Shown here one piece after another: positions 55,059-64,000 of a stretch of 64,000 nucleotides of DNA (the stretch's first letter is position 1; the number at the start of each line of letters is the position of its first letter). The stretch is taken from positions 1-64,000 of the forward strand of contig CAVWBA010000014.1 in assembly GCA_963753135.1 (NCBI GenBank), given 5' to 3'. This DNA comes from Roseiarcus sp963753135 (GTDB taxonomy: Bacteria; Pseudomonadota; Alphaproteobacteria; Rhizobiales; Beijerinckiaceae). The notes beneath the pieces were generated by a model, which saw only the letters and a program-made list of their open reading frames with translations, did no database searches and was not told where the DNA came from. Both the position numbers and the translations under genes were made by a program.

Positions 55059-56246
55059 ATGGCCCGTCAACATTACGAGTTCACAAGTGAATCCGTGTCT
55101 GAAGGGCATCCAGACAAGGTTTGCGACCGCATTTCCGATGAGATTGTCGATCTGTTCTTTCGTGAAGGCTCAAAGACTGGCCTCGATCCCTACCAGATTC
55201 GCGTCGCCTGCGAGACTCTAGCCACGACGAATCGGGTTATAATTGCCGGCGAGGTTCGTGGGCCGAAGATCTCCGACCAACAGCTGGAGGCAACGGTCCG
55301 CAATGCGATCAAGGACATCGGATACGAGCAGGACGGGTTTCATTGGCAGAACGCCAAGGTCGAAGTGCTATTGCACGCCCAGTCAGCGGACATTGCGCAA
55401 GGCGTAGACGCCGGCGGAAATAAGGACGAGGGGGCAGGGGATCAGGGAATTATGTTCGGTTACGCCTGCCGTGAGACGCCGGAGCTTATGCCAGCGCCGC
55501 TGTATTACTCCCATAAGATCCTGAGGGGGATCTCAAAGGCCCGGCACTCGGGCGCCGAGAAGACCCTAGGACCGGATGCCAAAAGCCAAGTGACCGTCCG
55601 TTATCAAAACGGCAAACCGGTCGAGGCGACCCAGATTGTCGTGTCCCATCAGCATTTGGTCGAGTCGCTCACATCCGAGGATGTCGCCGATCTCGTGCGT
55701 CCGTACGTGAAGGCGGCGCTCCCTGACGGGTGGATCACCCCGAAAACGGTTTGGCACATCAATCCGACCGGAAAATTCTTCATCGGCGGGCCCGATGGGG
55801 ATTGCGGCCTAACGGGCCGAAAAATCATCGTTGATACTTATGGCGGCGCGGCTCCGCACGGGGGCGGCGCGTTTTCCGGTAAGGATCCTACCAAAGTCGA
55901 TCGCTCGGCGGCTTATGCGGCGCGATATCTGGCCAAGAACGTGGTCGCGGCCGGCTTGGCCGATCGTTGCACCATCCAGCTTTCATACGCCATTGGGGTG
56001 GCGCGCCCGCTATCGATCTACGCCAATCTGCATGAGACGGGTCGCATCGACGAGGATAAGCTCGAGATTGCGCTGATGGACGTGATGAACCTGAGTCCCC
56101 GAGGCATTCGCGAGCATCTCAACCTGAACCGTCCAATCTTCGCGCGGACATCGTCCTATGGCCATTTCGGCCGCGCGCCGGAGGCCGACGGCGGGTTCTC
56201 TTGGGAAAAGACTGATCTCGCGGATACACTGGGCGCTCTCGCGTAA
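55059..56246 (+). CDS. metK: S-adenosylmethionine synthetase
   Basis: 395 residues from ATG 55059 (AGGAG nine bases upstream; ATG 55050 is too close to it). Makes SAM from methionine and ATP. Hallmarks: FTSESVSEGHPDKVCDRISDEI, GAGDQGIMFGYA, and the ATP loop GGGAFSGKDPTKVDRSAAY. This is the lower-GC form common in Hyphomicrobiales. The leader (54932-55058) shows no convincing SAM-riboswitch fold. Confidence 0.96.
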   Translation: MARQHYEFTSESVSEGHPDKVCDRISDEIVDLFFREGSKTGLDPYQIRVACETLATTNRVIIAGEVRGPKISDQQLEATVRNAIKDIGYEQDGFHWQNAKVEVLLHAQSADIAQGVDAGGNKDEGAGDQGIMFGYACRETPELMPAPLYYSHKILRGISKARHSGAEKTLGPDAKSQVTVRYQNGKPVEATQIVVSHQHLVESLTSEDVADLVRPYVKAALPDGWITPKTVWHINPTGKFFIGGPDGDCGLTGRKIIVDTYGGAAPHGGGAFSGKDPTKVDRSAAYAARYLAKNVVAAGLADRCTIQLSYAIGVARPLSIYANLHETGRIDEDKLEIALMDVMNLSPRGIREHLNLNRPIFARTSSYGHFGRAPEADGGFSWEKTDLADTLGALA

Positions 56247-56270
56247 TTGGTGGTTCCCCGGTCGTGTCGA

Positions 56271-56969
56271 ATGACAGGCGTCGACGGACGCGAAGACTCT
56301 CCGGTGGCTCGTGGCTTCTACGGACGCAGCCGCGGCAAGGTGCTTCGCGCGGGCCAGAAACGTCTGCTCGCCGAGGCGCTGCCGCTGTTCTCAATTGCGC
56401 CAGAGAGCTTGGCCGAGGGGCGCGCGTTCGTCTCGGCGCCTCGGGAGGTGTGGCTGGAAATCGGGTTTGGCGCCGGCGAACACCTCATTGAGCAGGCCAA
56501 AGCCAATCCGGATGTCGGGCTTCTAGGTTGCGAGCCGTTTCTCAATGGGGTGGTCGCGGCGCTTGCGGGGCTCAAGCGCGACGAGATTTCCAATGTGCTC
56601 TTGCGGCGCGGCGACGCTCAAGCGGTAATCAAAGCCGTTCCGGACGCCTTCTTTTCACGCATATTTATGCTTTATCCGGACCCCTGGCCAAAACGGCGCC
56701 ACCACAAGCGGCGTGTTGTCTCCGTTGGCTTCATCGCGGCGCTGGCGCGCGTCATGCGCAAAGGCGCCGAGTTTCGCTTCGCCACGGACATCGACGACTA
56801 TGCCGGTTGGACCCTTTCTCGCTTTCTCGCTTCTCCACACTTCCGCTGGACTGCCGCCCGAGCCGAGGATTGGCGCCTGCCTTGGCCTGGATGGCGTCCA
56901 ACGCGCTATGAGGCGAAGGCGCGTTTCGATGGCCGGAGGTCCGTTTACCTTACTTTCGTGCGTCTGTGA
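56271..56969 (+). CDS. trmB: tRNA (guanine-N7-)-methyltransferase
   Basis: 232 residues from ATG 56271; a TTG at 56247 would add eight residues. TrmB fold with VWLEIGFGAGEHLIEQA (SAM site), GDAQAVIKAV, FMLYPDPWPKRRHHKRRVV and the C-terminal RYEAKARFDGRRSVYLTF. Methylates G46 of tRNA. It follows metK closely, as in related genomes. Confidence 0.94.
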   Translation: MTGVDGREDSPVARGFYGRSRGKVLRAGQKRLLAEALPLFSIAPESLAEGRAFVSAPREVWLEIGFGAGEHLIEQAKANPDVGLLGCEPFLNGVVAALAGLKRDEISNVLLRRGDAQAVIKAVPDAFFSRIFMLYPDPWPKRRHHKRRVVSVGFIAALARVMRKGAEFRFATDIDDYAGWTLSRFLASPHFRWTAARAEDWRLPWPGWRPTRYEAKARFDGRRSVYLTFVRL

Positions 56970-57035
56970 GAAGAAAGCGGATCCTCTCTTCAAGGAAAAT
57001 CACGTAAGCCGAGCGCCGGATCGAAGAGGTTCTTG

Positions 57036-58631
57036 ATGTCCGAACGCCTTGATCGCCGCACGTTGCTTAAGGCCGCGGCCGCGTCCGCCGCCACGCTGAA
57101 TCCGCTTGCGGAAGCGTTGGGCGCCCCGGTGGATGGACTCCAGTTCGATGCGCCAGTCCCGTTCTCGTATGAGCTTTTTAAGTCACAGGCGCGCGACCGC
57201 GCCCATGCGCCTTACGTTCCGCCGCCTCGCCCGGCGCCGGAGGTGGTGCAAAAGATCAACTACGAGGAGTGGGGGAAGATCCACTACCGCAACGACTATG
57301 CGTTGTTCGCCAATGGACCTGGCCGATTTCCTGTCACGTTTTTCCACCTTGGCCTGTTCTTCCAGAAGGCGGTCAAGATGCATGTCATCGACGCTGGCAA
57401 CTCTCGCCAGATCGTTTACGATCAGTCCTATTTCGACATGCCGGCGGATTCCCCAGCCCGCGACCTGCCGAAGGGCGCGGGTTTTGCAGGTTTGCGCGTC
57501 CAGGAAGCGCGGGACGGAAACCTCGACTGGCGCAAGAACGACTGGGTCGCCTTCCTCGGAGCCGCCTATTTCCGCTCGATCGGCGAGCTCGCGCAATACG
57601 GCCTGTCTTCGCGCGGCGTCGCGATAGACGTCGCAGTCGCCGATCGGCCGGAAGAGTTTCCCGACTTCACCGACTTCTATATCGAGCCCGGCGTTGGAGA
57701 CACGATCACTCTCTATGCTTTAATGGACGGTCCTTCCGTTGTCGGCGCGTTCAAATTCCTGATGACGCGCGGCAAGGGCGTGGTCATGGACATCCAGACA
57801 ACCATGTTCACCCGCGCACAGGTGTCGCGCTTTGGCATCGCGCCGCTCACGTCCATGTATTGGTACTCCGAGACCAAGAAGGTGACCGCGATCGACTGGC
57901 GCCCCGAGGTTCACGATTCGGACGGTCTCGCGATGTGGTCGGGCAATGGCGAGCGGCTCTGGCGGCCGCTCAACAATCCGCCGCGCATCATGGTTTCCGC
58001 CTTCGTCGACAACAATCCGCGCGGCTTTGGTCTCCTTCAGCGCGACCGCGTGTTCGATCACTACTTGGATGGCGTCTTTTACGACAAGCGTCCGAGCCTG
58101 TGGGTCGAACCGTTGCCGGGTCCGACCGGCGAAGGCTGGGGGAAAGGTTCAATCCAGCTCTGCGAAATCCCAACCGACGACGAGATCCACGACAACGTGG
58201 TCGCGATGTGGGTGCCGGCTGATCCCATTCCCGTAGGCGCTGAGCTCAATCTCAACTACCGCCTGCATTGGCTCGCCAACGAACCCTATCCGAGCAAGCT
58301 CGCGCCGGTATGGGCGACCCGTCTCGGCCGCGGGGGGCAGCCTGGCTTGCCGCGTCCGAAGGGCGTGAGGAAGTTCATGGTCGAGTTCTTGGGCGGACCG
58401 TTGCGAGATCTCCCCTTTGGCGTCAAACCCGAACTCGTCGTGTCGACCTCTCGCGGAAGTTTCGGGCCTTACCAGCTCGTCGAAGCCGTTCCTGACGGCG
58501 TCGCCGGCCATTGGCGCGCGCAGTTCGACCTTGTTGTCGACGGCAAGGATCCGGTCGAACTGCGCGCGTTCCTTAAGTCTGGCGGCGAGACCCTGACCGA
58601 GACTTGGATGTTTCAATACCACCCGTTCTGA
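57036..58631 (+). CDS. opgD: glucan biosynthesis protein D (OpgD/MdoG family)
   Basis: 531 residues from ATG 57036. Tat signal at the N terminus (ERLDRRTLLKAAAASAATL). The periplasmic MdoG domain shows FDAPVPFSYELF, YRNDYALFANGPGRFPVTFFHLG, RGVAIDVA and EVHDSDGLAMWSGNGERLWRPLNNP. Works in osmoregulated periplasmic glucan backbone handling. No OpgH is seen nearby. A perfect 15-bp hairpin lies 115 bases after the stop. Confidence 0.92.
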   Translation: MSERLDRRTLLKAAAASAATLNPLAEALGAPVDGLQFDAPVPFSYELFKSQARDRAHAPYVPPPRPAPEVVQKINYEEWGKIHYRNDYALFANGPGRFPVTFFHLGLFFQKAVKMHVIDAGNSRQIVYDQSYFDMPADSPARDLPKGAGFAGLRVQEARDGNLDWRKNDWVAFLGAAYFRSIGELAQYGLSSRGVAIDVAVADRPEEFPDFTDFYIEPGVGDTITLYALMDGPSVVGAFKFLMTRGKGVVMDIQTTMFTRAQVSRFGIAPLTSMYWYSETKKVTAIDWRPEVHDSDGLAMWSGNGERLWRPLNNPPRIMVSAFVDNNPRGFGLLQRDRVFDHYLDGVFYDKRPSLWVEPLPGPTGEGWGKGSIQLCEIPTDDEIHDNVVAMWVPADPIPVGAELNLNYRLHWLANEPYPSKLAPVWATRLGRGGQPGLPRPKGVRKFMVEFLGGPLRDLPFGVKPELVVSTSRGSFGPYQLVEAVPDGVAGHWRAQFDLVVDGKDPVELRAFLKSGGETLTETWMFQYHPF

Positions 58632-59551
58632 CTGGAGTAAGGCGCCTCCTGCGACCGGATTGCCTGAGGCGGCGGGACGGCTCGACCGACGCTGGCCTGC
58701 GAGGCGCGCCAGATTCAACCAGCGAGCGAGTCTCTCGCAAGCAAATCCAAATAAATCCAAGCAAATATCCTTGGATTTATTTGGAATTGTTTGGCGGAAT
58801 CGGGACTTTTCAAAGGGTTACGGCCGAAAAAATTAAAAAAACTGCTTCCCTCTCCACTCGCCTCTGGGGTTGTGCGCCAAACGTCCAAAGCGCTCATTTC
58901 CCTGTCTTTCTCCCGGCCAGCCAAGCCAACCCGTGGCTCGGTCCGACGATTGGGAAAACTGTAGCATGGCTTCCGTTTTCCGTAAAACAAATGCACATAA
59001 AGAATTCGCGGGCTAAGCCGCGGCCTTGATGCGGCTTCCGACGATCTGAAGCGCCTCTCCCCCATTTTGCCTGTTTGACGCCGCCTCGGAACTGATAGGC
59101 TCGCGGGCCCGCTTGCCCGAATGGACCGAGCTGTAGCGCTCTCTGGCATGCGCGCGACTTCGCTGAGACGCACCGCGCTGACAACCGTTCGGACTGGGAA
59201 TGGCATTGCCGACCAAGACAAGGAACGAGCCCCGAAAGATTGGAGGATCGGCGAAAAATTCAACACCAAGCGCCGGGCCGCGATCGGGTGCTGGCCGGCT
59301 ATCGTTCCGATTATTTCGAGCCGGGCCTGGATTACCGGCGTCAGCCAGTATATGCTCGACTTCCGACGATCCGTGGCCCTCGGGCTATCGGCTCGCGGAT
59401 ACTTGGCCGCGTTTAAGGGAGGCAATTTGAGCGTTTACACGGTGCGCGGACGCTCAGTTGACGCGAAAACAGCAATGAAATACCCGCTTCACGACCTTTT
59501 GTCGTCCCACAAACCCGATTTTAAAAGTTTTGTCCGAGGGCTGGCGTAACG
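58632..59551. other. intergenic region without a supported gene
   Basis: 920 bases between opgD and the Kor flavoprotein. It contains repeat copy C. Open frames on both strands (for example 58715-59425 minus and 59121-59549 plus) lack family resemblance and overlap the repeat or each other, so they are not called. A promoter for the kor genes is expected near 59500. Confidence 0.4.
58737..58850 (-). repeat. dispersed intergenic repeat, copy C, with perfect hairpin
   Basis: Read on the minus strand it has a T-rich left part, the core GTAACCCTTTGAAAAGTCCC and repeated AAATCCAA words. CCAAATAAATCCAAG (58747-58761) and CTTGGATTTATTTGG (58770-58784) form a perfect 15-base stem with an eight-base loop. 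Orientation is opposite to copies A and B. Confidence 0.7.
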
Positions 59552-61393
59552 ATGGCTTCGGAAGCGTTGCTGGATCGGGAACGGGTGGAAGGACAAGAAG
59601 TCGTGCATCCGACGGACGTCTCGGACCCGAATTACTTTCACAGGGTGGTTGACTGTCAGTGGGCGTGCCCGGCGCACACTCCCGTACCAGAATACATTCG
59701 CAAAATCGCCGCGGGAGACTATAACAGCGCCTATATGATCAATTGGAAGTCGAATGTGTTCCCAGGGATTCTGGGGCGCACATGCGACCGTCCGTGCGAG
59801 CCCGCCTGCCGCAGGGGACGGCTTGAGGAACAGCCGGTCGCGATTTGCCGGCTGAAGCGTGTCGCCGCAGATCACAAGCAGGACATCGCGGCCCTTCTCC
59901 CCGGCGCGCCAACCGAGCGAAACGGCAAGCGCGTCGCCTGCGTCGGCGCCGGCCCCGCGTCGCTGACGGTGGCGCGCGATCTCGCCGCCATCGGCTACGA
60001 GGTCGTGGTGTTCGATTCCGACTCGCGCGCCGGCGGCATGATGCGCAGCCAAATTCCAAAGTTTCGCCTGCCCGACGAAGTGATCGACGAGGAGGTCGGC
60101 TATGCCTTGTCGACCGGCGGCCAGTTCGTCGCCTCTCGCCGCATCGACAGCCTCAAGGCCCTCGTCGGCGAAGGCTACGACGCGATTTTCGTCGGCTGCG
60201 GCGCGCCGCGCGGACGCAACCTCGAGATTCCGGGGCGGCGCGAAGCGGCGAGCCACGTCCACATCGGCATCGACTGGCTGGCCAGCGTTTCGTTCGGCCA
60301 CGTCTCGTCGATCGGCCGGCGCGTGGTCGTGCTGGGCGGCGGCAATACGGCGATGGACTGCTGCCGGACGGCGCGGCGCCTCGGCGGCGCCGAGGTCCAC
60401 GTCGTTGTGCGCTCGGGCTTCGCCGAGATGAAGGCTTCGCCGTGGGAGAAAGAGGACGCGATGCGCGAGGGCGTCGAGATCCTGAATTTTCTCGCACCGA
60501 AGGCGTTTACGCATGACGCGGACCGCCTGACCGGCGTCGTATTCGAGAAAATGGCGGCCACAAAAGACGTGCGCGGGCGCCGCATCCTGACGCCGACCGG
60601 CGAGCCGGACGTGACAATCGAATGCGACGACGTCCTGATTGCGGTCGGCCAGGAAAACGCCTTTCCCTGGATCGAGAGCGACGCGGGCGTCGCCTTCGGT
60701 CTCGATGGCATGCCTACGGTCGACCCAGTGACGTTCCAGTCGAGCCTGCCGAAGATCTTCTTCGGCGGCGACGCCGCGTTTGGCCCCAAGAACATCATCA
60801 CCGCGGTCGCGCACGGCCATGATGCCGCGATTTCGATCGACGCCTTCTGCCGGGGCGAGGATGTGCGCGCGCGTCCGGATCCGTTGATCAATCTCGTGAG
60901 CCAGAAGATGGGCATCCACGAGTGGTCGTACGACAATGGGATCACTCTCGACCGCCGGTTTAGGGTTCCTCACGTCGAGAATGCGCTCGCGCTCAAGAAC
61001 ATTGAGACGGAGGTCGAGCTCGGCTTCGATCTGAAGCAGGCCGTCGGCGAATCGCAGCGCTGCCTCAATTGCGACGTACAGACGGTCTTTTCCGCGCCCC
61101 TGTGCATCGAGTGCGACGCCTGCGTCGACGTGTGCCCGATCGATTGCATCTCTTTCGTGCCCAATGCGCCCGAGGGGGAGTTGCGGCGATCGCTGATGAT
61201 GCCCGCGCTCAATCTGTCCCAGGCGATCTATGTCTCTGAGCCCGTCAAGACCCAGCGGATCATGGTCAAAGACGAGGATCTTTGCCTGCATTGCGGGCTC
61301 TGCGCCGAGCGCTGCCCGACTGGCGCATGGGACATGATGAAGTTCACACTCGAGATGGCGCAAGCCGGACACACATGCCGATCGATGCTGTAA
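59552..61393 (+). CDS. korC: FAD-dependent NAD(P)H oxidoreductase subunit with Fe-S domains (KorC/GltD-like)
   Basis: 613 residues. N-terminal GltD-type Fe-S domain with CQWACPAHTPVPEYI and CDRPCEPACRRG, FAD site CVGAGPASLTVARDLAAIGYEVVVFD, NAD(P) site VVVLGGGNTAMDCCRTA, and a C-terminal pair of [4Fe-4S] motifs CIECDACVDVCPIDCI and CLHCGLCAERCPTGAW. Overlaps korA by 19 bases. Such a subunit links ferredoxin-dependent 2-oxoacid oxidation to NAD(P)H, as described for the Thauera aromatica KorABC enzyme. It could also act alone as a ferredoxin-NAD(P) reductase. Confidence 0.85.
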   Translation: MASEALLDRERVEGQEVVHPTDVSDPNYFHRVVDCQWACPAHTPVPEYIRKIAAGDYNSAYMINWKSNVFPGILGRTCDRPCEPACRRGRLEEQPVAICRLKRVAADHKQDIAALLPGAPTERNGKRVACVGAGPASLTVARDLAAIGYEVVVFDSDSRAGGMMRSQIPKFRLPDEVIDEEVGYALSTGGQFVASRRIDSLKALVGEGYDAIFVGCGAPRGRNLEIPGRREAASHVHIGIDWLASVSFGHVSSIGRRVVVLGGGNTAMDCCRTARRLGGAEVHVVVRSGFAEMKASPWEKEDAMREGVEILNFLAPKAFTHDADRLTGVVFEKMAATKDVRGRRILTPTGEPDVTIECDDVLIAVGQENAFPWIESDAGVAFGLDGMPTVDPVTFQSSLPKIFFGGDAAFGPKNIITAVAHGHDAAISIDAFCRGEDVRARPDPLINLVSQKMGIHEWSYDNGITLDRRFRVPHVENALALKNIETEVELGFDLKQAVGESQRCLNCDVQTVFSAPLCIECDACVDVCPIDCISFVPNAPEGELRRSLMMPALNLSQAIYVSEPVKTQRIMVKDEDLCLHCGLCAERCPTGAWDMMKFTLEMAQAGHTCRSML

Positions 61394-63211
61394 ACGACTT
61401 CGTCATTCGGTTCGCCAACGTCAACGGCTCGGGATCGGCAAGCGCCAATCTCCTTTTCGCGCGTTCGATCCTGCGCATGGGCGTGCCGATCGCGCCGCGC
61501 AACATCTTCCCGTCGAACATCCAGGGTCTGCCGACCTGGTATGAAGTGCGGGTGAGCGAGGAAGGGTGGCTCGGCGCGCGGGGCGGCGCCGATATGCTGG
61601 TCGCGATGAACGCGCAGACCTTCGCGCAGGATGTCGCCGCGCTCGAACCCGGCGGCTACCTCTTCTATGATTCGACCCGTCCGCTGCCGCCCGGGAGCTT
61701 GCGCGACGACATCGTTGTCCTCGGCATGCCGCTGACCGAAATCTGCGCGGCCCGATATTCCGACCCCAGGCAGCGCCAGCTCTACAAGAACATCGTCTAC
61801 GTGGGCGCGCTGGCGGCGCTGCTCGACATCGAGCTTCAAGTCATCGAGACGCTGATCCGCGAGCGGTTTAAGGGCAAGGACAAGCTGATCGCCGCCAACC
61901 TGGGCGCGCTCAAGATCGGGTGCGACGATGCGAAGTCCCGCTTCCAATGTCCGCTCGGCGTCAGGGTCCGGCGCAGCGACGCCGTCGGCGACCGCATTCT
62001 CGTGGAAGGCAATTTCGCCGCGGGGCTCGGCGCTGTCTATGGCGGGGCGACGGTTTGCGCCTGGTATCCGATCACGCCATCCACCTCGCTGGCCGAGGCG
62101 TTCGAACGCAATTGCGAGCGTTATCGCGTCGATCCCGCGACGGGCAAGAAGAATTACGCAATCCTCCAGGCGGAGGACGAGATCGCGGCGATCGGCGTTG
62201 CAGTCGGCGCTGGCTGGAACGGCGCGCGCGCCTTCACTGCGACCTCCGGCCCGGGCATCTCGCTGATGCAGGAATTCTTTGGCCTGGCCTATTTCGCCGA
62301 AATTCCGGTCGTCGTGTTCGACGTGCAGCGCGGCGGCCCGTCGACCGGAATGCCGACCCGCACCCAGCAGTCCGACCTCCTCTCGTGCGCCTTCGCCTCG
62401 CACGGCGACACCAAGCACGTGCTGCTCATTCCCGACGGCCCGAACGAAGCGTTCGAATTCGCCGCGGGCGCCTTCGATCTCGCCGAGCGGCTGCAAACCG
62501 TTGTCTTCGTCATGCTCGACCTGGACATCGGCATGAATTCGCACCTTTGCGCGCCGTTCCAGTGGGATGACGCCCGCGTCTACGAGCGCGGGAAGGTTCT
62601 CTCGTTCGAGAAGTTGGAAACGGCGCCGAATTTCGGACGCTACGACGATGTCGACGGCGACGGAATTGCCTATCGCACGCTTCCCGGCGCCCATCCGACG
62701 CGCGGCGCCTATTTCACCCGCGGCACCAGCCGTGACCGCTTCGCACGCTATACCGAGGAAGGCCTGCCCTATATCGACAACATGGAGCGGCTGGAGCGCA
62801 AGTTCGAGACCGCGCGCGGCTTCCTGCCGCGGCCGGTGCTCAAGCGGGCGACGAAGCCGACCCGAGTTCGGCGTCCTCCAGTACGGATCGACCGCCGCCT
62901 CGATGGACGAAGCCCAGAAGATGCTGGCCGACGAAGGCCTTTATGTCGACACCCTGCGCATCCGCGCGTTTCCGATGACCCGCGAGGTCCAGGATTTCAT
63001 CGGCAGCCATGATCTGATCTTCATGGTCGAGCAAAATCGCGACGCGCAGATGCGCACGCTGATCTCGACCGATCTCGGCGTCGCGACAGACCGCTGGACG
63101 CCGATCCTCCACTTCAACGGGATGCCGACCTCCGCCCGCTTCATTCATCGCGAAATCGCGGCGCGGCTGCGCGAGCCGGCGCCGCCGCAACCGCTCGAGG
63201 CCGCCGAATGA
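61375..63211 (+). CDS. korA: 2-oxoacid:ferredoxin oxidoreductase, fused gamma/alpha subunit, frameshifted
   Basis: About 611 residues from ATG 61375. Gamma domain first (FVIRFANVNGSGSASANLLF, MLVAMNAQTF), then the alpha domain with WYPITPSTSLAEAF, GPGISLMQEFFGLA and QRGGPSTGMPTRTQQSDLL. One extra base near 62860 breaks the frame after RATKPT; it resumes EFGVLQYGSTAASMDEAQ and ends at 63211 overlapping korB (ATGA). Oxidises a 2-oxoacid (2-oxoglutarate most likely) with CoA to acyl-CoA and reduced ferredoxin. Confidence 0.87.
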
Positions 63212-64000
63212 CCTATCTTGGCAAGCCCAAGTTTCATCACCCTTCGATCCCCGTCAACGCGCTTGGCTTCACCCGCCGGGACTATGAAGGATCGATGTCG
63301 ACGCTATGCGCCGGCTGCGGCCACGACGCGATCAGCGCCGCGATCATCCATGCCTGCTTCGAACTGAGCCTGCCGCCGCACCGAGTCGCGAAATTGAGCG
63401 GCATCGGCTGTTCCTCCAAGACGCCGACCTACATGCTCGGCCAGAGTCACGGCTTCAACTCCGTGCACGGGCGCATGCCTTCGGTGCTGACCGGCGCCAA
63501 TCTCGCCAACCGCGACCTCATCTACCTCGGCGTGTCCGGCGACGGCGATACGGCGTCGATCGGGCTCGGCCAGTTCGCCCACGCCATGCGGCGCGGCGTC
63601 AACATGGTCTATATCGTCGAGAATAACGGCGTGTATGGGCTGACCAAAGGTCAATTCTCCGCCACCGCCGATCGTGGTTCGAAGAGCAAGAAGGGCGCCG
63701 ATGCGCAGAGCCAGCCGATCGATCTCGTCGGCATGGCGATCGGGCTCGGCGCCTCGTTCGTGGCGCGCAGCTTTTCCGGCGACAAGGCGCAGCTCGTGCC
63801 GCTCATCAAGGCTGCGTTCGAGCATAAGGGGGCGGCGTTCATCGACGTCATTTCGCCTTGCGTCACGTTCAACAATCACGTCGGCTCGACCAAGAGCTTC
63901 GACCACGTGCGCGAGCACAATATCGCCGTCAACGCGCTCGACGTCATCACCGGGCGCGAACCGATCGAGGTGGACTACGCGGAGGGCGGAAGCCAAGCGG
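63208..64000 (+). CDS. korB: 2-oxoacid:ferredoxin oxidoreductase beta subunit (partial)
   Basis: ATG 63208 overlaps the korA stop. At least 264 residues, continuing beyond the window. TPP-binding beta subunit with STLCAGCGHDAIS (Fe-S cysteines), IGCSSKTPTYMLG, the GDGDTASIGLGQFAHAMRRG TPP motif and IVENNGVYGLTKGQFSATA. Completes the KorCAB set. Confidence 0.92.
   Translation, partial: MTYLGKPKFHHPSIPVNALGFTRRDYEGSMSTLCAGCGHDAISAAIIHACFELSLPPHRVAKLSGIGCSSKTPTYMLGQSHGFNSVHGRMPSVLTGANLANRDLIYLGVSGDGDTASIGLGQFAHAMRRGVNMVYIVENNGVYGLTKGQFSATADRGSKSKKGADAQSQPIDLVGMAIGLGASFVARSFSGDKAQLVPLIKAAFEHKGAAFIDVISPCVTFNNHVGSTKSFDHVREHNIAVNALDVITGREPIEVDYAEGGSQA

Noticed and set aside
58715..59425. Minus-strand open frame after opgD
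   Set aside because: Part of it is translation of repeat copy C and the rest has no family features.
59489..61372. 627-codon open frame antisense to korC
   Set aside because: Arises from codon bias opposite a gene with clear Fe-S and FAD motifs.

Overview
The window looks like chromosome of a GC-rich alphaproteobacterium of the Hyphomicrobiales (Rhizobiales), possibly near the Beijerinckiaceae/Methylocystaceae. The evidence is the gene order miaB-phoH-ybeY-tlyC ... lnt-XRE regulator-metK-trmB, a Tat-exported OpgD-type glucan protein, and strong GC bias at third codon positions. The genus is not certain.

Layout. 1-0.5 kb: truncated tyrosine integrase. 0.5-2.9 kb: glucoamylase. 3.1-9.6 kb: a lower-GC locus with a fatty acyl-AMP ligase, an acyl-CoA dehydrogenase-like protein and an acyl carrier protein on the minus strand, divergent from an SGNH protein, a 37-residue membrane microprotein and an MBOAT acyltransferase. 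This is the component list of a Dlt-type envelope acylation system, with a fatty-acyl module in place of D-alanine and an added oxidation step. It is the most interesting system here. 9.8-14.5 kb: an eroded arabinose locus (ABC-ATPase remnant, araB, araA, araD). 14.1-26.4 kb: an accessory nitrogen-catabolism cluster (2OG-Fe oxygenase, 5-formyl-THF cyclo-ligase-like protein, AtzE/AtzG, AtzF, creatininase, RidA, orphan solute-binding protein, cytosine-deaminase-like hydrolase, FAD oxidase, flavodoxin-fold reductase, LysR). 26.5-30.2 kb: tsaC, acyl-CoA dehydrogenase, enoyl-CoA hydratase. 30.3-32 kb: a low-GC TcmP/DUF5131 pair. 32-36.5 kb: NUDIX, ComM and a hybrid histidine kinase. 36.7-40.8 kb: miaB-phoH-ybeY-tlyC. 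40.8-52.5 kb: an accessory block (SDR, hydrolases, DoxX-like, LysR, DUF421, FAD disulfide reductase, GNAT, rhodanese-ChrB, nine-heme cytochrome, sigma-region-4-like protein) separating tlyC from lnt. 52.7-58.6 kb: lnt, XRE regulator, metK, trmB, opgD. 59.5-64 kb: KorCAB-type 2-oxoacid:ferredoxin oxidoreductase with an NAD(P)H-linked flavoprotein, running off the right end.

Two features cut across the window. About a dozen conserved genes carry single-base frameshifts, including usually essential tsaC and the XRE gene next to metK. This points to an indel-prone assembly as much as to gene decay, so frameshifted genes are annotated over their full span. A family of intergenic repeats built on AATCCAA words and a TAACCCTTTGAAAAG core occurs three times (32.7, 52.45 and 58.74 kb), one copy with a perfect 15-bp hairpin. 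I found no convincing rRNA, tRNA, CRISPR array or intact insertion sequence.
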